From an uncultured Saprospirales bacterium (GTDB lineage Bacteria; Bacteroidota; Bacteroidia; Chitinophagales; Saprospiraceae), in contig CALMIR010000086.1 in the NCBI GenBank assembly GCA_937864265.1, positions 1-32,724 on the forward strand: a DNA stretch of 32,724 bases, given 5' to 3'. Numbering within the stretch: the first letter of the stretch is position 1; each line of letters begins with the position of its first letter. A program made the translations under genes and the position numbers. Below are positions 16,412 to 23,517 of this stretch, piece after piece. The notes under the pieces were generated by a model. The model was not told the origin of the DNA and ran no database searches. It saw only the letters and a program-made list of their open reading frames with translations.

Positions 16412-17977
16412 CTATTGCTTATCAATAGCAATCACCATAGCTACAGCTTTTTTGCCTTTTGTATTGGCTTCAAATGCGACCGTGTTGCTGGCCTGAAAGT
16501 TCACTTCTTCCACCAAATCGCTACCCAGGGCGGCTTTCACCTTTTGGGCGTAATTGCTACCACTTGCTCTGCTGATGCGGCTGTTCAGGTCATTGAAATT
16601 AAGCGGCTCTTTGCTGAAAACCATCGCGATGTAGTCCTTGTTGCCAATTTCATCAGCAACCATGGAATAATCTTTGGGGAAAACCCTCGTGCCTGTTATG
16701 CCACAATACGGGTCATGCTTTTCCGTATAGGGGAAAAGGATGTAGCTGGAGCCGTCGGTTTCTTGTCCAAAAACATAAGTATAACATTCTACAGAATTGG
16801 CGATGACCACCTTAAACTTATCGCCTTTTTTGATGGGCTTAATGGTTTTAAATTCCAGGTTGTTGCTCTTTTGCAAACCGATCGTGTTGCGGGTATTGAT
16901 ATCGAGCAGCCCGAACTCCACGGCCATTTTGTCTTGGTTTTGAGCGGAGGCCATTGGGTAAATGCCATAGGCTTCCTTGACAAAGTATTCAAAATCGCGA
17001 TAGCGCACCCAGGCGATCCCTTGATTGCCCCAGTCTTCACCCCAACTGTTCATAATTTGAAAAGAACCGCCGTTTTTATTGTCATCATAACCCATCACAC
17101 ACATGGCGTGCCCACTGAAGCCGCGCATTCCATAGTCCCGTTGCGTAGGCGTCCAAGCACTTTGGCGTACCATTTCACTCATAAACGTGCCCCCCACCAT
17201 CATGCCTATGACAACAGGATAGCCTTGCGCCAAGTGTTGCTTGATGGCCAACATATCCGGTTTGTAGTCTCCTGTACCTACGGTCAAACGGTTGAATCCT
17301 TTGATCCGAAACTGCTGTCCTGTTTTTTTCTGATTGCTGGAAGGCTCGTTGGAACAGGTTCTTTCGTCGTAGCGAAATTGGTTGAAGGGCAAGCCGCCAT
17401 AGTTTTGCATGGCTTGCATGGCATCGACCATGTAAGCGCCCTGACAGCCGCTGAGTGCAATTTGGTTGTACAAATAGGCCGGGCTAAAAGCCACATCATC
17501 CGGATTTTTACCAGTGGTTTCAGCCTCTAGGATGGTACGAGCTCCGTAAGCACTGGCCCATCCCACGCATGAACCTTGACGCCCCTGGTGGCGGCGGGTA
17601 GGTGCAAAACGCTGCAAACTAGCCTGAGCCGGCAAACTGGTTTGGCCGCCATAACCATAGGAAATTGGCTCAAACACCAGGGCTTTGTCATAGACTTGTT
17701 CGTCCAAGCTGGCGCCAAATGAAAAAAGGTCGGCTACCTCATCTGTTTCCTGGGCTATTCCGCCACTCAACATTTCCTGGCCTCCTAAAAAGAAATACCA
17801 AACTGCTGCAACGATTAAGATCGGTATCAACAACTTTGGCTTCTTAAATACAAATAGCAAAACAATTGGCAGGTATTTTATCAAATTGCCCAAGCCTCCG
17901 CCACCACCGGGTTTGTTCTGATTATTCCGGTTGGAAGATGGCTTTTGAGGCTGGTCTTGTTCCATTCTGATTGGCAT
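16412..17977 (-). CDS. Membrane-anchored papain-like (C1A) cysteine protease
   Basis: 521 residues. A short Gly/Pro/Asn-rich cytoplasmic start (1-30) is followed by a hydrophobic hairpin or anchor at about 33-64 and then the extracytoplasmic protease. The catalytic set is complete: Gln134 and Cys137 in GRQGSCVGWA, His290 in FSGHAMCVMGY, and Asn310 in IMNSWGEDWG. About residues 345-521 form a beta-rich C-terminal domain (KKGDKFKVVIANSVECYTYVF...SYILFPY) resembling DUF4384. No classical inhibitory propeptide is visible between the anchor and residue 130. It is convergent with the barrel-like gene. The start is ATG at 17977; Met5 is possible. Confidence 0.9.
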   Translation of the reverse strand: MPIRMEQDQPQKPSSNRNNQNKPGGGGGLGNLIKYLPIVLLFVFKKPKLLIPILIVAAVWYFFLGGQEMLSGGIAQETDEVADLFSFGASLDEQVYDKALVFEPISYGYGGQTSLPAQASLQRFAPTRRHQGRQGSCVGWASAYGARTILEAETTGKNPDDVAFSPAYLYNQIALSGCQGAYMVDAMQAMQNYGGLPFNQFRYDERTCSNEPSSNQKKTGQQFRIKGFNRLTVGTGDYKPDMLAIKQHLAQGYPVVIGMMVGGTFMSEMVRQSAWTPTQRDYGMRGFSGHAMCVMGYDDNKNGGSFQIMNSWGEDWGNQGIAWVRYRDFEYFVKEAYGIYPMASAQNQDKMAVEFGLLDINTRNTIGLQKSNNLEFKTIKPIKKGDKFKVVIANSVECYTYVFGQETDGSSYILFPYTEKHDPYCGITGTRVFPKDYSMVADEIGNKDYIAMVFSKEPLNFNDLNSRISRASGSNYAQKVKAALGSDLVEEVNFQASNTVAFEANTKGKKAVAMVIAIDKQ

Positions 17978-18322
17978 AGCTGGTTATTTTTTGTTCCTCC
18001 AAAAATGGGGCTTTTGCCCGAATTGTGCAAATGTTTGCCATTAGACGTTGGTTAATACCTAAAGGACACAGCGGAAGAAAAAAAACAAATCACTTCCGTA
18101 AACTGCAACATTTTTCAATATTGTCCGTATGATAAAAGTTAACATTAGCAAATGTGCACTGAAATTTGTTATCTACCCAAAGATTGTCAATCGTTTGCCG
18201 GAAGTAAATGCTCTGGCAAACGATATTTAAGTATAGAAAATTGACCGCTGAGAAATTAATTCACCACGTTAAATTTTTCTATGCACATGTGGAACACTAT
18301 AAGCACAGTAAACCAAAACAAA
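17978..18322. other. Gene-free 345-bp intergenic region with one palindrome
   Basis: No supportable gene. It holds a 10-bp perfect inverted repeat ATCGTTTGCC (18190-18199) and GGCAAACGAT (18215-18224), 15-nt loop. It also has two copies of GCAAATGT, at about 18025 and 18145. The palindrome lies about 100 bp before the winged-helix gene and could be a terminator or a regulator-binding site. Confidence 0.4.
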
Positions 18323-18616
18323 ATGAGCCGGGCAATCGCTACCTTAGAATTGCTCAGCTCCGAAACTACAGCACGTATTGTGGATTTCCTACAAGCGTAT
18401 CAGCCTGCTTCAGCACTTGACATTCTAGTGCATACGGCTTTGGACAATGAGACGCTGGATGTACATCTGGAACAGTTGCAACAAGTACAATTATTGCACA
18501 GAGACGAAAATTTATTTGGCTGTCATTTTCGACTGAACACAGACAAATTGATGGCTATCAGACAGCATATTCAGGTTTTGGGAAAAGATTGCTTACCGAT
18601 GGATGTGTCTGTTTGA
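18323..18616 (+). CDS. Small winged-helix (ArsR-like) protein
   Basis: 97 residues from the ATG at 18323; an in-frame ATG at 18281 would add 14 residues with no domain content. The pattern fits an ArsR-type winged helix: helix ETTARIVDFLQAYQ, a short helix SALDILVHTA, a recognition helix in DNETLDVHLEQLQQVQLLHR, a beta wing (LFGCHFRLN) and a C-terminal dimerisation helix (KLMAIRQHIQVLG). It has no visible metal-binding cysteine pair (single Cys near 67 and 88). It is a probable repressor of unknown targets, with a palindrome about 100 bp upstream and a strong terminator downstream. Confidence 0.65.
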   Translation: MSRAIATLELLSSETTARIVDFLQAYQPASALDILVHTALDNETLDVHLEQLQQVQLLHRDENLFGCHFRLNTDKLMAIRQHIQVLGKDCLPMDVSV

Positions 18617-18643
18617 TTGGTATTAGTGCTATTTAATGCCAGT

Positions 18644-18682
18644 AAAGGGTCTTGCCTCAACACGCAAGACCCTTTTTTTTTC
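18644..18682 (+). terminator. Rho-independent terminator after the winged-helix gene
   Basis: AAAGGGTCTTGC (18644-18655) pairs with GCAAGACCCTTT (18664-18675), 8-nt loop, followed by a long T run. Confidence 0.9.
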
Positions 18683-18686
18683 AGCC

Positions 18687-18723
18687 AAATTAGCGGGGTA
18701 CTTCGAGTGCCCCACTAATTTGA
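18687..18723. other. Long hairpin without T tail
   Basis: CAAATTAGCGGGG (18687-18699) pairs with CCCCACTAATTTG (18711-18723) with one C-A mismatch. The stem continues inward (one G-U) to a TCG loop, giving about 17 pairs. No T run follows, so it is not an obvious terminator. Confidence 0.6.
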
Positions 18724-18917
18724 AGAAAAAGAACCATAAAAATTTATGGAATTTGAATATAACGTGACTCTTTATGGTGTAAGCCGTCAAATATTCGTTT
18801 GGCATACATAAAATCCCAAATGTTAGCAGATACTATGAGAAAAACGATTAATCCTGTTTAATAACCCAATGGCTTTATAACCCTAAAAAAACCAGGAAAA
18901 TTTGTATTTTTAAATGT
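18724..18917. other. Gene-free stretch between hairpins
   Basis: About 190 bp of AT-rich sequence bounded by the hairpin at 18687 and the terminator at 18918. No ORF can be supported. The terminator at its right end has no other plus-strand gene to serve, so a short RNA could be made here. No clear promoter is visible. Confidence 0.3.
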
Positions 18918-18945
18918 GCCCGTTTCTTTTGAAACGGGCTTTTTT
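18918..18945 (+). terminator. Canonical hairpin terminator
   Basis: GCCCGTTTC (18918-18926) pairs perfectly with GAAACGGGC (18931-18939), TTTT loop, followed by TTTTTT. It could also serve the convergent SRPBCC gene, though the minus-strand tail is not a clean T run. Confidence 0.75.
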
Positions 18946-18960
18946 ATGGTATGCCTGTTT

Positions 18961-19467
18961 TTACTTTTCTGCCTCAACGCGCTCTGCTTCTTGCTTCAGA
19001 TCCCGCGCAAATTGTTCAAAACTGGCATCAAAAGGCGGTATGTATTTGGCATACATCGGAAACATCAAACCGCCTATTTTTTCTGACATAGAGAAAACAA
19101 CCTTGCCATCGGGCTGCGCCTCTAGCAGGAATACACGATGGCCCTTGCCGTCACCCCAGACCAACTTTTTTTGGGCGACCAATGCTTTGACTTTCAGTTT
19201 AAAGGTTCTTTTTTCATCCAGCGTTGATTTTAACCTGATTTTTTCACCTTCCTGAATGTTGCCCTCCAGTGAAACAATGGTCGAATTCCAGCGTGGATAA
19301 TCGGCTGCGTTGGTCAGCAAGGCCCAAATGATGGCTGCATCGGCGTTAATTACCGTTCTGATGCTTGTTTCACGGCTGAATGTCTTTTTTGTTGTACTGG
19401 CTTTGCCGTCCTGAGCCATAAGTGAAGTGGTTGTCATAATCGTCAAAATGGTTAATAAAAATTTCAT
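18961..19467 (-). CDS. Exported SRPBCC (START/Bet v1-like) protein
   Basis: 168 residues. A signal peptide (1-18, ending SLMAQ) precedes one SRPBCC domain, recognised by ETSIRTVINADAAIIWALLTNAADYPRWNSTIVSLEGNIQEGE, the typical first strand, the helix pair and the W-N-x-x-V turn, and by the long C-terminal helix (PPFDASFEQFARDLKQEAERVEA). The fold binds hydrophobic ligands in a deep pocket; no specific ligand can be proposed. An exported form is less common than the cytoplasmic one. It lies 46 bp downstream of the sigma factor gene on the same strand, so it is probably co-transcribed with it. Confidence 0.8.
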   Translation of the reverse strand: MKFLLTILTIMTTTSLMAQDGKASTTKKTFSRETSIRTVINADAAIIWALLTNAADYPRWNSTIVSLEGNIQEGEKIRLKSTLDEKRTFKLKVKALVAQKKLVWGDGKGHRVFLLEAQPDGKVVFSMSEKIGGLMFPMYAKYIPPFDASFEQFARDLKQEAERVEAEK

Positions 19468-19513
19468 GTTTGCTTTTTCACCTTTGACGACCAGCCGCCT
19501 CGAAAAGATAGGA

Positions 19514-20323
19514 CTAGTGGGTGTTTTTTTGCAAATATTTTTCCATCACCTGCCTATTATGTTCTAAATGATGCAATTGCAGGGCTGCTGCACCGGATTC
19601 AAAGGGGTCAATACCCTTTACAACCTGCATCCTCAAGTCGAATAAATGTTCTTTGTCTTGGGTTTCAGTTGCTCGAACCAGTTCTATTTTTACCAATTCT
19701 TCCTGTAACTGCTGTTTTGGATTGAAAATGCCATTCAGCTCCGTACATTGATGGCAGATCCCTTGCTTGTTGATGAGGGAACAGCGGCCATCAAAAATCT
19801 GGATCATTTTAGCGCGCCCTACGTGCAGGTAATATTTGACCATCGCTTCCGTAGTAGCCATGATGGTGGCTATTTCTGCGATTTTAAAATCATAGACATC
19901 CTTCAGCAGCAGACTGAGCTGTTGCTCTAGTGGCAGTGATTTGGCAATACAAGTAAAGCAAAACGCGATATGTTCTTTGATTTCAAATGCGCCTTGTGGC
20001 GAATTCATCCGGAGGTGCATGGCTTCCTGAAAAAAGGCTTGGTTGCTCAAGGCTGCTTCTTTGCAAATATCTGTCACCTGTTCTGGCCAGCGCTTTTTTG
20101 ATTTTTGTAAATCCCGGGCCAGATTGGAGGCAATGGCAAACAACCAGGTTTTGAGGGATGCTTCGCCACGGAAGGTATCAATTTTTTGATGGGCTTTGAG
20201 GTAAGCTTCCTGTACTATATCTTCTGCATCTTCCACACTAGCTGTTATTCTGAGTACGTAAGATTTTAGCTGCCCGCGATGGCTTTCAAATTCCTGCGTT
20301 AGCTCTGCTATACTAGCTGACAT
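19514..20323 (-). CDS. ECF-like sigma factor with cysteine-rich insert and C-terminal extension
   Basis: 269 residues. Region 2 is at about residues 13-77 (SVEDAEDIVQEAYLKAHQK, TWLFAIASNLARD). Region 4 is at about 118-175 (SLPLEQQLSLLLKDVYDFKIAEIATIMATTEAMVKYYLHVGR). It has two CxxC pairs, Cys122/Cys125 and Cys190/Cys193, plus Cys181, in an arrangement that could bind zinc or sense redox state. A C-terminal helical tail of about 70 residues is not part of a minimal sigma factor. There is no adjacent anti-sigma gene, in contrast to the 7263 module, so control may be built in through the cysteine region or tail. The exported SRPBCC gene follows. The divergent lipoprotein gene starts about 95 bp away. 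Confidence 0.85.
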   Translation of the reverse strand: MSASIAELTQEFESHRGQLKSYVLRITASVEDAEDIVQEAYLKAHQKIDTFRGEASLKTWLFAIASNLARDLQKSKKRWPEQVTDICKEAALSNQAFFQEAMHLRMNSPQGAFEIKEHIAFCFTCIAKSLPLEQQLSLLLKDVYDFKIAEIATIMATTEAMVKYYLHVGRAKMIQIFDGRCSLINKQGICHQCTELNGIFNPKQQLQEELVKIELVRATETQDKEHLFDLRMQVVKGIDPFESGAAALQLHHLEHNRQVMEKYLQKNTH

Positions 20324-20350
20324 ATCAATGTGTTTTCTTTAGTGTCTGGT

Positions 20351-20358
20351 CAAATATA
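20351..20358 (-). promoter_or_regulatory. TAnnTTTG motif before the Cys-rich sigma gene
   Basis: The minus strand reads TATATTTG, a full match to the -7 consensus, 27 bp before the ATG at 20323. Confidence 0.5.
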
Positions 20359-20381
20359 CGATAAAATGACACGAACCGTTT

Positions 20382-20389
20382 TATTTTTG
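20382..20389 (+). promoter_or_regulatory. TAnnTTTG motif before the beta-helix lipoprotein gene
   Basis: TATTTTTG, a full -7 match, 29 bp before the ATG at 20419. Together with the minus-strand motif at 20351 it forms a compact divergent promoter pair 23 bp apart. Confidence 0.45.
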
Positions 20390-20418
20390 CGTTCTCAATC
20401 CATGACAAGTTGAATGGC

Positions 20419-21924
20419 ATGAAAAATTTCTTTTTTCTTTTTGCAGGTTTTTGCCTGTTTTTTGGGATAGCCTGTGACCAAGATGATAACTTCATCACCG
20501 GAACAGGGGTCAATTTGGAATTTTCTCTGGATACGCTGCGTTTCGATACGGTGTTTACCGAAATAGGCTCTGCTACCCAATCTTTCAAAGTGTATAATCG
20601 CTCCAAAAATCCGGTTCGGATTGATAAAATAATGATTGAGGGCAACGAAAATGGGCGTTTCAGGATGAATGTAGATGGCTTTAAGGACAACACAGCCGAT
20701 AAGGCCATCAGAAATGTAGAAATATGGGGCAACGACAGCATTTATGTTTTTGTGGAAGTGACCATCGACCCCGATCAGCCGCTCAGCATCAGCCCTTTTG
20801 TTATTGAAGACAAAGTTGTTTTTGAAAGCGGGGAAAAGAAGCAGGAAGTCAGGCTGGAAGCCTGGGGGCAAAATGCCAACTATTTTCCCAGCCGATTCAA
20901 TCGCGGGGTCCCCGTAGTGTTATCTTGCAACAACGAGACCATCGTGTGGGACGACCCCAAGCCCTACGTTATTTATGGCGAAATTTTTATTGACAGTTGC
21001 TTATTGGAAGTGCATCCTGGTACGCGCATACACGTACACGGAGGTATTGCGAAAAATGAAGTCTTTGGCATTTTCAACGATGGTATTATTTATACGCTTG
21101 AAGCGGGAAGCATCCAATTCAAAGGCACGCAGGAAGCCCCCATCGTTGTAGAGGGCGACCGGTTGGAGGAGAACTTTCTGGAGCAGCCCGGCCAATGGCA
21201 GGGCATTATCATTGGCAAGGGCAGCCAGAACAACAGCATGGAATACACGACGGTAAAAAATGCCATTTTTGCCGTTTATGTGGATTCGATGGGAGAATTT
21301 ACAGCGCGAAATTCCCGATTTTACAATACCAATAGCAGTGGCATCATCGGCTTTCACGGCAAGATTGATTTGGAAAACTGCTTGGTTTACAACAACGAAT
21401 CCAATTCCCTACAAGTCATACAGGGCGGCGATTATACCTTCCAATATTGCACTTTTGCCAGTTATGGGGTGGATGCCTCCGCCGTTGGGTTGACCAATTT
21501 CTTTTGTTACGATGGCCTGCCCCCTTGCGAATATCTGGGAACTTATCGGGTCAATGCCTTTTTTCAAAACTGTATCTTGTTTGGTTCTAGGAACGATGAG
21601 CTTTTCTTCAGCGATATTTCTCAAGGGGCCGAACCGGGCTTGTTCAACGTAACTTTCGATCACTGTATCGTAAAAGTGGATAAACTTCTGACCGAAACAG
21701 GGGGGCTTTACAGCGATTTTTTTGAAACCCGCTGCTTCAATTGCATCAATGCCAGCAGGACAGACGCGCTCTTTGCCGATGTGAGCGAAGACGATTACCG
21801 ATTGGATACCTTGTCGGTCGCTGAAGGCAAGGCCCTGCCCTTACCAGGTATTCTGATTGATTTGGAAGGCTATACCAGGGATGCTCAAATGCCTGACGTG
21901 GGATGCTATGAATACCAGTATTGA
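20419..21924 (+). CDS. Lipoprotein with right-handed beta-helix, probably surface-exposed
   Basis: 501 residues from the ATG at 20419 (an in-frame ATG three codons earlier is possible). Type II signal peptide with lipobox FGIAC, Cys19. The next residues DQDD resemble a Bacteroidota surface-export signal. About residues 30-150 form an immunoglobulin-like beta domain (TQSFKVYNRSKNPVRIDKI). About residues 190-440 form a parallel beta-helix with repeated N-x-x-F/Y and N-S steps (MEYTTVKNAIFAVYVD, FTARNSRFYNTNSSGI, DLENCLVYNNES). The C-terminus ends DVGCYEYQY, as in many phylum-specific beta-helix lipoproteins. Carbohydrate binding is plausible but no catalytic residues are evident. Confidence 0.85.
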   Translation: MKNFFFLFAGFCLFFGIACDQDDNFITGTGVNLEFSLDTLRFDTVFTEIGSATQSFKVYNRSKNPVRIDKIMIEGNENGRFRMNVDGFKDNTADKAIRNVEIWGNDSIYVFVEVTIDPDQPLSISPFVIEDKVVFESGEKKQEVRLEAWGQNANYFPSRFNRGVPVVLSCNNETIVWDDPKPYVIYGEIFIDSCLLEVHPGTRIHVHGGIAKNEVFGIFNDGIIYTLEAGSIQFKGTQEAPIVVEGDRLEENFLEQPGQWQGIIIGKGSQNNSMEYTTVKNAIFAVYVDSMGEFTARNSRFYNTNSSGIIGFHGKIDLENCLVYNNESNSLQVIQGGDYTFQYCTFASYGVDASAVGLTNFFCYDGLPPCEYLGTYRVNAFFQNCILFGSRNDELFFSDISQGAEPGLFNVTFDHCIVKVDKLLTETGGLYSDFFETRCFNCINASRTDALFADVSEDDYRLDTLSVAEGKALPLPGILIDLEGYTRDAQMPDVGCYEYQY

Positions 21925-21999
21925 ATGGAAGCAGCGCTTATTTCTGATAAATAAATTTTAAAATAATTTTAATAAACTCTCTTCTAAACTTTATTTATT

Positions 22000-22173
22000 A
22001 TGGAAAGTAAAAAAAAGAAAGTCTTTAGAGACGCTCAATTTGTACAACCTATCGAGAGTGATCAGGATAATACAAAAATGAATGTTGTAGAAAATGAGAA
22101 ATCGCTTGTCAACAATGTTAATCCGATGGTGCTTAAAGTTGAATTGATAACGGATGATGTTATTATGTTGTAA
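22000..22173 (+). CDS. 57-residue peptide ORF, possible exported peptide precursor
   Basis: ATG at 22000 to TAA at 22171-22173. The predicted product begins with a basic run (MESKKKKVFRD), continues polar and acidic, and ends in a hydrophobic/acidic tail (NPMVLKVELITDDVIML). It has no signal peptide, cysteine or Gly-Gly leader site. It sits 76 bp past the lipoprotein stop and is convergent with an HlyD/ABC exporter, sharing a terminator with it. Basic N-terminus plus compact size plus exporter neighbourhood fits a ribosomally made exported peptide, but no modifying enzyme is nearby. It could also be a chance ORF. Confidence 0.5.
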   Translation: MESKKKKVFRDAQFVQPIESDQDNTKMNVVENEKSLVNNVNPMVLKVELITDDVIML

Positions 22174-22174
22174 T

Positions 22175-22213
22175 AATTAGTCCAGGTGAAGGTTTCTTTT
22201 GCCTGGACTAATT
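22175..22213. terminator. Bidirectional terminator between peptide ORF and HlyD gene
   Basis: AATTAGTCCAGG (22175-22186) pairs perfectly with CCTGGACTAATT (22202-22213), 15-nt loop. It begins 2 bp after the peptide stop codon and ends 3 bp before the HlyD stop, supporting transcription and termination from both sides. Confidence 0.75.
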
Positions 22214-22216
22214 GAT

Positions 22217-23512
22217 TTAATTAAGTAGCCATGATTTGATGGTATTTTCGAACCTGTAAAATAGTACATTTTCTTTCACAACCACTCTCGCTTTGCCATT
22301 AAGATTAGGTGTCCATGATATTTCTTTGCCATATGTTGATTGCATGTTGGCGGGAAACCTTACTCTGGCATGAAAAAAACCATCGCTTGGAATGGGATCA
22401 ATACCATCTATATACCCTTGGAATACACCGTATTCTAATGCTGAATAAGCATCGAATGAAATGTGGATATTTTGGCCTATCCTGATGTCTGCTAAGTACT
22501 GTTCTGCCAGCTTTAGATCACCAATATAGTCACTAGAAGCTAAATCTTTTTCATAAATCATACCCAAAAAAGTACCTGCGTCCACATACTTATCCGTATG
22601 AAAAAAAGCCTCATCGCGCACAAAAATCCCGCCGATGGAAGCTTTTAACAAATGTTTCTGCTCCCAAGCTGCTAATTCCTGCTTCAAATAATCGATAGCT
22701 GCCTTAATATCCGTATGGTATTGCCTCAGTTCTTGAAAATAGGCCATTTCAACAACTAACAGGTCTTGTTCAGCAACACTAGTAAAAACACGAATACTAT
22801 TGACATCTATCTCATTATCGATATCGCTGTTTATTTCAGTCAAATATTCTAATTCGGATGCATCAACATCGAAAACGGATGCTGCTTTTTCATTAAAAAG
22901 TTGTGCGTTAATGGCTTTCTTTTTTTCTGCAAGTGCAATAATCTGATCATAAAAGTCTGCTTTTTGTTTAAAAAGATCTATACGGGATTTATAATAATTC
23001 ACCCGTTCTTGTTTTGATTTAATGAGTTGAACAGAAAGTGGCGATTTAGCAGCTACAAAGTCCTGATAGCGATAATATTGATAGATAACAGGTTGTAGAT
23101 GGTCATGCAAAACCCCCAAAGATAGGGATTGATAAATTTGCGACAAGCGCTCTAAATAGGGTATCATGGCTGAAATAGAAGAATCCGGTGGAATGGCGTA
23201 GGCTAAGATACTCAGTTCAATAAAATCTTCTTTGTTTACGCCTTCTTCGATATAAGCGAGCAAGTCGCCCTGATTTACCTTTTCATTGTTTTTCGCAAAA
23301 AACTTGATTTGCCCCTTTCCCTGCGAATATATTTCCCTAATTTGGCTCTCTGGTAGTACAACTATAGTGCCATTGACCTCTTCCGTATAATTCAACACCC
23401 ACAAAACGAATAACAATATTAGCAGACAACCGAAAATTATGATTGAGCCCAAGCGTAAAAGAGAGCTTGGTAAGGCCTGATCTAATGGCTCATTTATTCC
23501 CTTTTTTCTCAT
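22217..23512 (-). CDS. HlyD-family periplasmic adaptor of an ABC exporter
   Basis: 431 residues. A short cytoplasmic start and one membrane span at about 21-42 anchor it in the inner membrane. The first half of a biotinyl-lipoyl-like domain is at about 48-92 (GKGQIKFFAKNNEKVNQGDLLAYIEEG). A long coiled-coil hairpin spans about 120-290. The second lipoyl half is at about 292-330 (ASIGGIFVRDEAFFHTDKYVDAGTFLG) and a beta-barrel domain at about 335-415. Such adaptors bridge an inner-membrane ABC transporter to an outer-membrane channel. It is co-transcribed with the ABC gene 5 bp upstream. No TolC-like channel is in the window. Confidence 0.9.
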   Translation of the reverse strand: MRKKGINEPLDQALPSSLLRLGSIIIFGCLLILLFVLWVLNYTEEVNGTIVVLPESQIREIYSQGKGQIKFFAKNNEKVNQGDLLAYIEEGVNKEDFIELSILAYAIPPDSSISAMIPYLERLSQIYQSLSLGVLHDHLQPVIYQYYRYQDFVAAKSPLSVQLIKSKQERVNYYKSRIDLFKQKADFYDQIIALAEKKKAINAQLFNEKAASVFDVDASELEYLTEINSDIDNEIDVNSIRVFTSVAEQDLLVVEMAYFQELRQYHTDIKAAIDYLKQELAAWEQKHLLKASIGGIFVRDEAFFHTDKYVDAGTFLGMIYEKDLASSDYIGDLKLAEQYLADIRIGQNIHISFDAYSALEYGVFQGYIDGIDPIPSDGFFHARVRFPANMQSTYGKEISWTPNLNGKARVVVKENVLFYRFENTIKSWLLN

Positions 23513-23517
23513 TTTTC

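Noticed and set aside
16415-17530. A 371-codon ORF on the plus strand
   Set aside because: It is fully antisense to the C1A protease gene, whose catalytic motifs are intact. The plus-strand translation has no recognisable domain and an odd His/Ala/Val-rich composition.
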